Shown: in pieces, positions 42,248 through 50,301 of the stretch | How positions within the stretch are numbered: the first letter of the stretch is position 1 | How the letters are laid out: every line of letters starts with the position of its first letter | Source of the DNA: Sphingomonas adhaesiva | Lineage (GTDB): Bacteria; Pseudomonadota; Alphaproteobacteria; Sphingomonadales; Sphingomonadaceae | DNA length: 64,000 nucleotides | Direction of reading: 5' to 3' | NCBI RefSeq assembly: GCF_036946125.1 | Contig: NZ_JAQIJT010000001.1 | Location: forward strand, 496,001-560,000 | Program-made: the position numbers and the translations under genes | The notes under the pieces: model-generated | Told to the model about the DNA's origin: nothing | Database searches by the model: none | Seen by the model: the letters and a program-made list of their open reading frames with translations, nothing else

Positions 42248-44037
42248 GGCTTGACGTCCACCGCGATCATGTCACGCACGGCGAGCGCCGCGCGGGCGGG
42301 ATTGTCGCGCGTGAAGTCGCGCACCGCCAGGATCCGCTCCTCGTAACCGCGCGTGGCGTCCAGGTCGTCGAGCGCGACCGGCCCGGCGATGGTGATGCCC
42401 TCGTCGTCCTCCAGCTTCGCGGGCCGGGCGGCGTCGCCCTCTGCCTGCGGCGGCGCGGCGAGCGCCGATGCGCCCTCGCCGCCGGCCGCCGGTGCGCCTG
42501 CCGCGACGCCCGTCGCCGCCGCGGACGCCGGGGTGGCATCCTCGCGCTTCTTCATCAGCGCCTTGGCGATCGGGCGCACGCCCAGCAGCAGCACGAGCAG
42601 CGCGATCAGCACCGCGGTCGCGTTGCGCGCGATCATCGGGACCAGCGCATTGTCGTACCATTTCGGCGCGGCGTCGGGATCGGCGGTGGTGTCGGCGAAC
42701 TTGCGGCTGATGACGGTGACCACGTCGTTGCGCGACTGGTCGAACCCGACCGTCCCCTTCACCAGGTCGCTGATCTGGCCGATCTCCATCGCGGTGCGGC
42801 GGCCCTTGTCGGGATCGCGCAGCAGCACCGCGACCGACAGCCGCTTGATCGATCCCGGCGCGGCGCGCGTGACGGAGACTTCCTTGTTGAGGTCATAGGC
42901 GCGCTGGAACGCGTCCGACTGCTTGGCCGGATCGGGCGCGGGGCCGCCGGCGGTCGGCTGGCCCTGCGGCGTGCCGGGCGCGCCGGTGGCGGGCTGCGGC
43001 GTCGACAGTTGCGAGGCGGGCGGCGGCGTGTTGCTCAGTGCGCCGGGGATGCCGGCCGGCGGCGTGGCGGTCGCCATGTTGCCGGTCCAGTTGCCGGTTT
43101 CGGCGCGCAGACGACCGTCCTTGTCATAGCTTTCGCGCGTCGCGCTGGTCTCGTCCAGATTGACGTCGGCCTGCACCTCGGCGGTGAAATTGCCGGCGCC
43201 GAGCAGCGGGGTGAGCAGCTGGGTCAGCTGCTGGCGGTACTTCTCCTCGACGCGGCGCTGGAATTCGATGCGCCTGTCGTTGGCGCCATCCGCGCCGTCC
43301 CCGCTTTTGGTCAGCAGGCCGCCCATCTGATCGACGATGGTGACCGCATCGGGCTTCATCCCCGGCACCGACGAGGCGACGAGGTTGACGATCGACTGCA
43401 CCTGCGCATCGCTGAGCGAGCGGCCGCCCTGCAGCTTCAGCACGACCGACGCGGACGGCGCGGCATTGTCGCGCACGAAGACGCTGGCCTCGGGCATGGC
43501 GAGGTGGACGCGCGCCTCCGTCACCGCGTCGATCTCCTGGATCGAGCGGGCGAGCTCGGTCTCGCGCGCCTGGCGCAGGCGCTCGCCCTCCACCGCGCGG
43601 CTGACGCCCATCGGCAGCTGATCGAGGATGGCGTAGCCGCCGGGCGCCGCCTTCGGCAGGCCCTGTCCGGCCAGCAGCAACCGTGCCTTGGAATAATCCT
43701 CCTCGGCGACGGTCAGCGAGCCGGTCGAATCGTCGATATGGCTGGGGATGCTGGCGGCGGTCAGCGCGCTGGTGACGGCGGCCTTGTCCGTATCGGGCAG
43801 GCCGGAGAACAGCGTCTTCTGCGGCGGGGTGGCGAGCGCCGACCACGCGAGCGCGGCGCCGCCGATCAGGCTGACCATCAGCGCCATCGGGCCGGCGCGG
43901 CGCACCGCGGGCTGTGCCATCACGCCCTGGATCTGGCGCAGCGGATTGGCGAACCGCTCCGGCACCAGCGTGACGGGGATCGGCTGCTGACCGGCGAGGG
44001 CGGGGGTCTGCGGACTGGGGGTAAGAGCGTTGCTCAT
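42244..44037 (-). CDS. fliF: FliF, MS-ring protein
   Basis: 597 residues. The first membrane helix (MALMVSLIGGAALAWSALA) is followed by ring-building motifs (LFSGLPDTDKAAVTSALTAASIPSHI, ETELARSIQEIDAVTEARVHLAMPEASVF). A Pro-rich loop lies near 330-385, the second membrane helix near 470, and the C-terminal FliG-binding tail ends VRDMIAVDVKP. It is the base on which the export gate and C-ring assemble. Confidence 0.95.
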   Translation of the reverse strand: MSNALTPSPQTPALAGQQPIPVTLVPERFANPLRQIQGVMAQPAVRRAGPMALMVSLIGGAALAWSALATPPQKTLFSGLPDTDKAAVTSALTAASIPSHIDDSTGSLTVAEEDYSKARLLLAGQGLPKAAPGGYAILDQLPMGVSRAVEGERLRQARETELARSIQEIDAVTEARVHLAMPEASVFVRDNAAPSASVVLKLQGGRSLSDAQVQSIVNLVASSVPGMKPDAVTIVDQMGGLLTKSGDGADGANDRRIEFQRRVEEKYRQQLTQLLTPLLGAGNFTAEVQADVNLDETSATRESYDKDGRLRAETGNWTGNMATATPPAGIPGALSNTPPPASQLSTPQPATGAPGTPQGQPTAGGPAPDPAKQSDAFQRAYDLNKEVSVTRAAPGSIKRLSVAVLLRDPDKGRRTAMEIGQISDLVKGTVGFDQSRNDVVTVISRKFADTTADPDAAPKWYDNALVPMIARNATAVLIALLVLLLGVRPIAKALMKKREDATPASAAATGVAAGAPAAGGEGASALAAPPQAEGDAARPAKLEDDEGITIAGPVALDDLDATRGYEERILAVRDFTRDNPARAALAVRDMIAVDVKP

Positions 44038-44040
44038 GGA

Positions 44041-44403
44041 TTACACCGGCATGCTCATGATGTCCTTGTAGGCGGACAGGATCTTGTTGCGGACCTGCAG
44101 CGTCGCCTCGAAGCCGACGGAGGCCTCCTGGCGGGCGAGCATCACCTTGGCGATGTCGACGTTCTCGCCGCGTTCATAGGCTTCCGACAGCGCGGACGCC
44201 TTCTGCTGGCCGTCGTTCACCTTGGCGATCGCCGACTGCATCGTGTCGGCGAAGCTGGTGGCGTTCGCACCGCCCGACACCGGCGCGGGCGCGGTGGCGC
44301 CGGACGTGGCGCTGGCGCGGCTCAGTGCGGCGTTGCGCTCCAGGATCTGCGCGCGCAGCGCCATCACCCGGTCGACGCCGCCGACCCCTCCGACCCCGCT
44401 CAT
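44041..44403 (-). CDS. fliE: FliE, MS-ring-rod junction protein
   Basis: 120 residues. The FliE core is in the second half: FADTMQSAIAKVNDGQQKASALSEAYERGENVDIAKVMLARQEASVGFEATLQVRNKILSAYKDIMSMPV. It connects the rod to the MS ring and is the first exported protein. It overlaps the regulator stop (ATGA) and ends 3 bases before fliF. Confidence 0.94.
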   Translation of the reverse strand: MSGVGGVGGVDRVMALRAQILERNAALSRASATSGATAPAPVSGGANATSFADTMQSAIAKVNDGQQKASALSEAYERGENVDIAKVMLARQEASVGFEATLQVRNKILSAYKDIMSMPV

Positions 44404-45692
44404 GCCGAGATCGCCCGGCCGGTGGAGGCGGCGACGAGGTCGTCACCCTGTTCGCGGGCGCGGGCGAGCCGGTAGCGCAGCGTGCGCTCCGAAATGCCCA
44501 GCCGGCGCGCGGTCTCGACCCGGCTGCCGCCGCAGGCGGCCAGCGTTTCGCGGATCGCGGCGAATTCGGACAGCTGGACGACCTGGCCCAGCGTCGCATC
44601 CTCGTTCGCCGCCGCGCCGACCGACGGCGCCGGACCTGCAGCGATCCGGGGTGCGACGGGACGATCGAAGACGATGTGGCCGGCCTCGATCGTGTCGCCG
44701 CCCGCGAACAGCAGCGCGCGCTGGATCACGTTCTCCAGCTCGCGGACGTTGCCGGGCCAGTCGTGCGCGACCAGCGTCGCGATCGCGGCATCGGACGGCC
44801 ACGGCACGGTGGGGCGGTTGCCGGCGTGGCGCAGGATCATCGTCGCGGCGAGCGCCGGGATGTCCTGCGGCCGGTCGGCCAGCGCCTTGGTGGTCAGCGG
44901 GAACACCGACAGGCGGTAGTAGAGGTCGGCGCGGAACCGGCCCGCGGCGACTTCGGCCTGAAGGTCGCGGTTGGCGCAGGCGATGACGCGGACGTCGACC
45001 GGCTGCGGCATGGTCGCGCCGATCGGCACCACCTCGCGCTCCTGCAGGACGCGCAGCAGCTTGGCCTGGAGGTTGAGCGGCATCTCCGCGATCTCGTCCA
45101 GCAGCAGCGTGCCGCCATCGGCGGCGCGGAAGAAGCCTTCGCCGCCCGACGAGGCGCCGGTGAACGCGCCCTTCTGGTGGCCGAACAGCATCGCCTCCAG
45201 CATCGTCTCGGGCAGCGCGGCGCAGTTGATCGCCACGAACGGACCATCGCGGCGCGAGGAGTTCAGGTGGATGGTGCGCGCCAGCACTTCCTTGCCGGTG
45301 CCGGTGGGACCGTTGACCAGGACGGTGATGTCGGCCTGCGCGACCCGCTCGGCGAGCGCCAGCAGCGCCAGCGATTCGGGATCGGCGGCGGTGGGCAGCG
45401 CCGGCCCGCCGACCAGTGCGCGGGCGAAGGCGTTGCCGACCGCGGCATCGGCGTGGCCGTAGGCGATTCGCGCCGGCTGCCCGTCGCGGAAGGGGATGAC
45501 CTCGCGTCCGGCGGAACCCAGGATCACGGTGCGGGCGGGCACGGTCATCGACTCGCCTTGCGCCACCAGGAAGGTCGTTCCCGGCTGTGCGCGGGCGCCT
45601 GCTGGCTGAACCGAAAAGCCCTGCGCGCGCAGCGAGGAAACGAGCGTCAGGTGCGCCTGCTCCACGGTGGCCGTTGGGGTGATCGATCGCAT
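44400..45692 (-). CDS. sigma-54-dependent flagellar activator (FlbD/FleQ type)
   Basis: 430 residues. An N-terminal region of about 105 residues has no recognisable receiver domain (no phospho-Asp pocket). The AAA+ domain is complete: Walker A GPTGTGKE (128-135), the sigma-54 contact loop GAFTGA (175-180), Walker B LLLDE (196-200), and FRADLYYRLSVFPL. A Fis-type helix-turn-helix closes the chain (VETARRLGISERTLRYRLARA). It heads the fliEFGHIJ operon and is the obvious activator for the sigma-54 boxes at 38630, 53219, 55792 and 55931. AAGGGA lies 10 bases before the ATG. Confidence 0.9.
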   Translation of the reverse strand: MRSITPTATVEQAHLTLVSSLRAQGFSVQPAGARAQPGTTFLVAQGESMTVPARTVILGSAGREVIPFRDGQPARIAYGHADAAVGNAFARALVGGPALPTAADPESLALLALAERVAQADITVLVNGPTGTGKEVLARTIHLNSSRRDGPFVAINCAALPETMLEAMLFGHQKGAFTGASSGGEGFFRAADGGTLLLDEIAEMPLNLQAKLLRVLQEREVVPIGATMPQPVDVRVIACANRDLQAEVAAGRFRADLYYRLSVFPLTTKALADRPQDIPALAATMILRHAGNRPTVPWPSDAAIATLVAHDWPGNVRELENVIQRALLFAGGDTIEAGHIVFDRPVAPRIAAGPAPSVGAAANEDATLGQVVQLSEFAAIRETLAACGGSRVETARRLGISERTLRYRLARAREQGDDLVAASTGRAISA

Positions 45693-45882
45693 GTCCGGTA
45701 CGTCCCTTCAGTGTCGAGGGCCGGAATGCGCCCGAAATGGTTAACGCGCGGTATCATTGCCGCCCGACCGGCAGATTTTTTCCGGGCGCGCGTGGCCGCG
45801 TGTCCTGCGGGCTCGCGCGCGCGCGAGCGTCCCTCTGCATGCGCGGCGATGCGGGACCGCCGCCCGCCCGGCACAATTTGTC

Positions 45883-45910
45883 GCTTAAGCCCGGCACGAA
45901 TCGGCCGTTC
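45883..45910 (+). promoter_or_regulatory. sigma-28-like promoter, flagellin 1
   Basis: GCTTAAG, 13 bases, GGCCGTTC. The same two boxes with identical spacing precede flagellins 2 and 3. It ends 76 bases before the flagellin 1 ATG. The rest of the 294-base gap to the divergent activator gene holds no gene. Confidence 0.65.
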
Positions 45911-45986
45911 ATGGGGGCAACCGCACGGCCATCCGCTTCGGCGAAGAGGGACGGCGGGTCTGGGCCGTGACGATGGAGACCACGAC

Positions 45987-46835
45987 ATGACGGTGATCGC
46001 TTCGAATACCTCGGCGCTTCGCGCCACCAATGCGTCGGCTTCCGCCGGCAAGATGCTGTCGACCGCGATGGAGCGGCTGTCGACCGGCAAGCGCATCAAC
46101 TCCGCGAAGGACGACGCCGCGGGCCTCGCGATCTCGGCGTCGATGACGTCGCAGATCCGCGGCATGGCGCAGGGCGTGCGCAACGCCAACGACGGCATCT
46201 CGATGGCGCAGACCGCGGAAGGCGCGCTGGACGAGGTCAACAACATGCTCCAGCGCATGCGCGAGCTGACCGTCCAGGCCGCCAACGGCACGTACGGCGC
46301 GTCGGACCTGACCAACATCAAGAGCGAGATGACCGCGCTGGCGGGCCAGATCGACGGCGTGATGGACAATACGCAGTTCAACGGCGTGGCGCTGTTCCCG
46401 TCGTCGGCCGCGACGAAGACGATCCAGGCCGGTGCCGAGGGCGCCGATGCGATCAGCATGTCGCTGGTCGCGCCGACGCTGACCGGCGTGGTGAGCGCTG
46501 CGGGTGCATCGGTCATCGACGTGACGGTCGCGGCGAGCGCCGGCCCGCCGTCGGACACCTGGGCCGACCGCATCAACGCGTTCGATACCGCGATCGGCAA
46601 CGTCTCGACCGCGCGCGCGAACCTGGGCGCGGTGCAGAACCGGCTGGAATCGGCGGTCAACAACATGACCACCAACATGACCAACCTGAGCGACGCGCGC
46701 AGCCGGATCGAGGATGCGGACTTCTCGACCGAGACGACCGCGCTCGCCAAGGCGCAGATCCTGAACCAGGCGTCGACCGCGATGCTGGCGCAGGCCAACC
46801 AGTCGCAGCAGGGCGTGCTCAAGCTGCTCCAGTAA
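45987..46835 (+). CDS. flagellin 1
   Basis: 282 residues. N-terminal D0/D1 helices (MTVIASNTSALRATNASAS, MERLSTGKRINSAKDDAAGLAIS, MLQRMRELTVQAANG) and C-terminal D1/D0 (VQNRLESAVNNMTTNMTNL, EDADFSTETTALAKAQILNQASTAMLAQANQ) are complete. The middle variable part is only about 40 residues, so there is no D2/D3 domain. GGAG lies 10 bases upstream. It is the first of three tandem flagellins, each with its own promoter and terminator. Over the conserved ends it is nearly identical to flagellin 3. Confidence 0.95.
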   Translation: MTVIASNTSALRATNASASAGKMLSTAMERLSTGKRINSAKDDAAGLAISASMTSQIRGMAQGVRNANDGISMAQTAEGALDEVNNMLQRMRELTVQAANGTYGASDLTNIKSEMTALAGQIDGVMDNTQFNGVALFPSSAATKTIQAGAEGADAISMSLVAPTLTGVVSAAGASVIDVTVAASAGPPSDTWADRINAFDTAIGNVSTARANLGAVQNRLESAVNNMTTNMTNLSDARSRIEDADFSTETTALAKAQILNQASTAMLAQANQSQQGVLKLLQ

Positions 46836-46912
46836 CCCCGCATCCCGGACGGTTTCGTCCGCCGCGTGGCACCGGGCCCCCCGCTATCGACGGGGCCGCG
46901 CCGGACAATGGG

Positions 46913-46945
46913 CCCCGCCGATCCACGCGATCGGCGGGGTCTTTT
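46913..46945 (+). terminator. intrinsic terminator after flagellin 1
   Basis: An 11-base perfect stem, CCCCGCCGATC with GATCGGCGGGG, has a 5-base loop and is followed by TCTTTT. It lies 78 bases after the stop codon. Confidence 0.8.
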
Positions 46946-47010
46946 CGTATCCGGTGATCCCACGGCCCGCGCCAAATCGGGTATCCGGGACGGCTCGTGC
47001 GGCATTAACC

Positions 47011-47038
47011 GCTTAAGTTCGTCCGAAAGCGGTCGTTT
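47011..47038 (+). promoter_or_regulatory. sigma-28-like promoter, flagellin 2
   Basis: GCTTAAG, 13 bases, GGTCGTTT. It ends 66 bases before the ATG. The leader just downstream (GCAGCGACAGACCG) resembles that of flagellin 3 (GCAGCGACGGACCG). Confidence 0.7.
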
Positions 47039-47104
47039 TGCAGGGCAGCGACAGACCGACGCCAAGGGGGGCGGCGGCGACGCAGCAACCCAATGGAGGT
47101 CATC

Positions 47105-47977
47105 ATGACCGTTATCGCTTCCAATACTTCGGCGCTGCGCGCCACGAACGCGTCCACGACCGCCGGCAAGATGCTGTCGAGCGCGATGGAGCGGCTGTCG
47201 ACCGGCAAGCGCATCAATTCGGCGAAGGACGATGCCGCCGGCCTCGCGATTTCGGCGTCGATGACGTCGCAGATCCGCGGCATGTCGCAGGGTATCCGCA
47301 ACGCCAACGACGGCATCTCGATGGCGCAGACCGCCGAAGGCGCGCTGGACGAGGTCGCCAACATGCTCCAGCGCATGCGCGAACTGACCGTCCAGGCCGC
47401 CAACGGCACCTATGGCTCGACGGATCTGACCAACATCAAGAGCGAAATGGATCAGCTCGCGAAGCAGGTCGACGGCGTGATGACCAACACGCAGTTCAAC
47501 GGCGTGGCGCTGTTCCCGACGTCGGCCGCGACGAAGACGATCCAGGCCGGTGCCGAGGGCGCGGACGCGATCAGCATGTCGCTCCAGGTGCCCGCGATCA
47601 CGACCGCCGTCACCGCGGCGGTCCCGTATTCCGCCGGCCCGCCCGCGGTGCCCGCGGTCGCGGCCTTCTCGACGGTCGACGTGACCGCCGGGTCGCCGAA
47701 CTGGACCAACAACATCAACGCGTTCGACACGGCGATCAGCAACGTCTCGACCGCGCGCGCGAACCTGGGCGCGGTGCAGAACCGTCTGGAATCGGCGGTC
47801 AACAACCTGACCACCAACATGACCAACCTGACCGACGCGCGCAGCCGGATCCAGGATGCCGACTTCTCGACCGAGACGACCTCGCTCGCCAAGGCGCAGA
47901 TCCTGAGCCAGGCGTCGACCGCGATGCTGGCGCAGGCCAACCAGTCGCAGCAGGGCGTGCTCAAGCTGCTCCAGTAA
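47105..47977 (+). CDS. flagellin 2
   Basis: 290 residues, the longest of the three. The conserved ends match flagellins 1 and 3, with small differences such as SAMERLSTGK, GMSQGIRNAND, LDEVANMLQR and QILSQASTAML. The variable segment (about residues 165-215) is longer and Pro/Val/Ala-rich (SAGPPAVPAVAAF). GGAGG lies 6 bases before the ATG. It may be a minor or positional filament component; that is inference. Confidence 0.95.
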   Translation: MTVIASNTSALRATNASTTAGKMLSSAMERLSTGKRINSAKDDAAGLAISASMTSQIRGMSQGIRNANDGISMAQTAEGALDEVANMLQRMRELTVQAANGTYGSTDLTNIKSEMDQLAKQVDGVMTNTQFNGVALFPTSAATKTIQAGAEGADAISMSLQVPAITTAVTAAVPYSAGPPAVPAVAAFSTVDVTAGSPNWTNNINAFDTAISNVSTARANLGAVQNRLESAVNNLTTNMTNLTDARSRIQDADFSTETTSLAKAQILSQASTAMLAQANQSQQGVLKLLQ

Positions 47978-47986
47978 TGCCCGCAC

Positions 47987-48015
47987 CGGCGGCGCCCGCG
48001 GGCGCCGCCGTTTTT
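47987..48015 (+). terminator. intrinsic terminator after flagellin 2
   Basis: The palindrome CGGCGGCGCC/GGCGCCGCCG with a tiny loop is followed directly by five T. It starts 10 bases after the stop codon. Confidence 0.82.
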
Positions 48016-48036
48016 GCGTCGGCGCTTTGAAATAGT

Positions 48037-48064
48037 GCTTAAAGATCGCCGCGGGCGGTCGTTT
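48037..48064 (+). promoter_or_regulatory. sigma-28-like promoter, flagellin 3
   Basis: GCTTAAA, 13 bases, GGTCGTTT, ending 60 bases before the ATG. The spacer begins GATCGCCG, as it does in the fliD promoter at 30441-30466. Confidence 0.7.
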
Positions 48065-48124
48065 CTCCAGGCAGCGACGGACCGCACGGGCGGCAGACGC
48101 GCAGCACTCTTTGGGAGTTCACCC

Positions 48125-48976
48125 ATGACCGTAATCGCTTCCAACACCGCGGCGCTGCGCGCCACCAACGCGTCGGCCTCCGCCGGCAAGATGCTGTCGA
48201 CCGCGATGGAGCGGCTGTCGACCGGCAAGCGCATCAATTCGGCGAAGGACGACGCCGCAGGCCTCGCGATCTCGGCGTCGATGACGTCGCAGATCCGCGG
48301 CATGGCGCAGGGCGTGCGCAACGCCAACGACGGCATCTCGATGGCGCAGACCGCGGAAGGCGCGCTGGACGAGGTCAACAACATGCTCCAGCGCATGCGC
48401 GAGCTGACCGTCCAGGCGGGCAACGGCACCTATGGCTCGTCCGACCTGACCAACATCAAGAGCGAAATGGATCAGCTCGCCAAGCAGATCGACGGCGTGA
48501 TGAGCAACACGCAGTTCAACGGCGTGGCGCTGTTCCCGTCGTCGGCCGCGACGAAGTCGATCCAGGCCGGTGCCGAGGGCGCCGATGCGATCTCGCTGTC
48601 GCTGGTCGCCCCGACGCTGACCTCCGCGGTCAGCCCCGCGTCCGCCGGCCCGCCCGCGCTGCCCGTCCGCTCGGCGGTCGACGTGACCACGGCCAGCGAC
48701 TTCACCGTTGCCATCAATGCGTTCGATACCGCGATCGGCAACGTCTCGACCGCGCGCGCGAACCTGGGCGCGGTGCAGAACCGGCTGGAATCGGCGGTCA
48801 ACAACATGACCACCAACATGACCAACCTGAGCGATGCGCGCAGCCGGATCGAGGATGCGGACTTCTCGACCGAGACGACCGCGCTCGCCAAGGCGCAGAT
48901 CCTGAACCAGGCGTCGACCGCGATGCTGGCGCAGGCCAACCAGTCGCAGCAGGGCGTGCTCAAGCTGCTCGGCTAA
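48125..48976 (+). CDS. flagellin 3
   Basis: 283 residues, nearly the same as flagellin 1 outside the central segment (LVAPTLTSAVSPASAGPPALPVRSAVDV). It ends LLG where the others end LLQ. GGGAG lies 7 bases before the ATG. The long runs of identical DNA in the conserved parts suggest recent duplication or ongoing gene conversion with flagellin 1. Confidence 0.95.
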   Translation: MTVIASNTAALRATNASASAGKMLSTAMERLSTGKRINSAKDDAAGLAISASMTSQIRGMAQGVRNANDGISMAQTAEGALDEVNNMLQRMRELTVQAGNGTYGSSDLTNIKSEMDQLAKQIDGVMSNTQFNGVALFPSSAATKSIQAGAEGADAISLSLVAPTLTSAVSPASAGPPALPVRSAVDVTTASDFTVAINAFDTAIGNVSTARANLGAVQNRLESAVNNMTTNMTNLSDARSRIEDADFSTETTALAKAQILNQASTAMLAQANQSQQGVLKLLG

Positions 48977-49001
48977 GCGCGACACGACTTGGGGGCATGA
49001 C

Positions 49002-49038
49002 AAACCCCGGCGGTCCATCAAGGATCGCCGGGGTTTTT
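49002..49038 (+). terminator. intrinsic terminator after flagellin 3
   Basis: An 11-base stem, AAACCCCGGCG with CGCCGGGGTTT, surrounds a 13-base loop, and the T-run continues to five T. It lies 25 bases after the stop. Confidence 0.8.
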
Positions 49039-49111
49039 CGTGTGTGGTGCGCATCCCGAACACCGTGCGCTGTGATTCCGGCCTTGAGCGGGACCGTTGC
49101 GAAAGTGCCCG

Positions 49112-49203
49112 CCGTCCTCCTGCGCAGGCAGGAGCCCAAGGCCAGGCAGAACAACGCCTCGTGGGACCTGCAACCCTGGGCTCCTGCCTGCGCAGGAGCA
49201 CGG
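49112..49203. repeat. 92-bp palindromic repeat, family A copy 2
   Basis: Arms 49112-49141 and 49174-49203 contain CTCCTGCGCAGGCAGGAG and its complement. On the minus strand its centre reads TTGCAGGTCCCACGAGGCG, then TTGTTCTGCCTGG, almost the same as copy 1 at 9579-9669. Together with a small CCCCGG hairpin near 49263-49289 it fills the gap 49039-49319; no gene seen. Confidence 0.75.
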
Positions 49204-49319
49204 TGTTGCCCTTCGCGAAGGTCCGGTCTTGAGCCGGGTCCCGCTGTTATATCGCTGTTACGAATGAAGCGGGACCCCGGATCACGGCCGGGGTGACGGG
49301 GACGCAAGGACGCTTCCCA

Positions 49320-49514
49320 TCACTCCCCGCCCTGGACGGTCAGGTCGTCGACGGTATCGGGATCGTCGGCGGTCGCCTCGGCGCCATCTTCCACCTCACC
49401 GATGGCGAGCCCGTCGGGGGTCGCCGGCAGCTCGTCCGGATGGCGCAAGGGTTCGCCGCTGGCGTCGGTGTGCTCCAGCGGCGTTTCGTCGTCGTCGGTA
49501 CGGCGGTCGGTCAT
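49320..49514 (-). CDS. small acidic hypothetical protein
   Basis: 64 residues, strongly acidic and Pro/Thr-rich (TDRRTDDDETPLEHTD, DGLAIGEVEDGAEATADDPDTVDDL), probably disordered. GGGAG lies 8 bases before the ATG. It follows fliA on the same strand after 40 bases. I do not recognise it. The short length and composition leave some doubt that it is expressed. Confidence 0.5.
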   Translation of the reverse strand: MTDRRTDDDETPLEHTDASGEPLRHPDELPATPDGLAIGEVEDGAEATADDPDTVDDLTVQGGE

Positions 49515-49554
49515 GATGTGTCTCCCGGCATTGGCACGGGAGAACGCGCGAGCG

Positions 49555-50301
49555 TCAGCTGCGCTGCATCGCCTTCTTCAGCCGGGCGTGCGCGGCGGAC
49601 TTGATCTGGCATACGCGCGCGGCGCCGACGCCCAGCACCTCGCCGATCTCCTCCAGGTTCAGTTCCTCGACGTGATACAGCTGGATCACCATCTGCTCGC
49701 GCTCGGGCAGGCTGGCGATCGCGGCGATCAGGCGGTCGCGCGTCTGCGCTTCCGACAATTGCTCGAACGCATCGGGCGTGTCGCTGGCGAACCAGGGCTG
49801 GTCGTCGGCATAAACTTCGTCGATCGATTCGTACTTCACCGCGTCCGCGGCGGCATAGTCGGTACGCAGCTTCTCGGGCGTCAGCCCCATATGCTCCGCC
49901 AGCTCGCGATCGGTCGGCGCGCGGTGCAGCGCGCCCGACAGCTGGTTGACCGCGCGCGAATATTCGCGCCGCCGCCGGATCGCCCCGCGCGTCATCGCGG
50001 CGTGCCGGCGCAGCTCGTCGATCATCGCGCCGCGCAGGCGGGTGACCAGATATTGCTTCAGCGTCACCGCGCCGCGATCCTCGAACGAGGCCACCGCCTC
50101 GACCAGCGCGACCAGGCCGACCTGGACCAGGTCCTCCACCTCGATCGCGGTGGAGACCGAGCCGTGGACGTGCCACGCCAGCCGCCGGACGAGCGGCAGG
50201 TGCTCGCGCACCAGCGCATTCTCGTCGCGTGCGCGCGGGCGCGGGGAATAGGTGAGCGGGGTGGCCGCGGCGAAGGTGCCGCGCATCGGTTCCGCGCTCA
50301 T
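49555..50301 (-). CDS. fliA: FliA, flagellar sigma-28 factor
   Basis: 248 residues. Region 2 (NALVREHLPLVRRLAWHVHG, VEDLVQVGLVALVEAVASF, YLVTRLRGAMIDELRR), region 3 (HRAPTDRELAEHMGL) and region 4 (SLPEREQMVIQLYHVEELNLEEIGEVLGVGAARVCQIKSAAHARLKKAM) are complete. It should read the TAAR-N14/15-GYCGTTY boxes before the flagellins, fliD and flgM. The start overlaps the flhA stop (ATGA). Confidence 0.94.
   Translation of the reverse strand: MSAEPMRGTFAAATPLTYSPRPRARDENALVREHLPLVRRLAWHVHGSVSTAIEVEDLVQVGLVALVEAVASFEDRGAVTLKQYLVTRLRGAMIDELRRHAAMTRGAIRRRREYSRAVNQLSGALHRAPTDRELAEHMGLTPEKLRTDYAAADAVKYESIDEVYADDQPWFASDTPDAFEQLSEAQTRDRLIAAIASLPEREQMVIQLYHVEELNLEEIGEVLGVGAARVCQIKSAAHARLKKAMQRS

Noticed and set aside
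36106..42346. Very long plus-strand frames (up to 1085 codons) opposite fliK, fliI, fliH and fliG
   Set aside because: Codon composition mirrors the flagellar genes; no start signals or recognisable domains.
45693..45986. A sigma-54 box for the activator/fliE operon or flagellin 1
   Set aside because: GGCACA and GGCACG sequences occur but with wrong spacing to a GC; only the sigma-28-like box is convincing. The activator's own promoter could not be identified.
45987..48976. Long direct repeats that could suggest a CRISPR or transposon structure
   Set aside because: They are the conserved coding parts of three flagellin paralogs in frame, each with promoter and terminator.
49528..49540. TTGGCACGGGAG as another sigma-54 promoter
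   Set aside because: The -24 part fits, but there is no TTGC at the -12 position, and it lies just after fliA with no plus-strand gene to serve.
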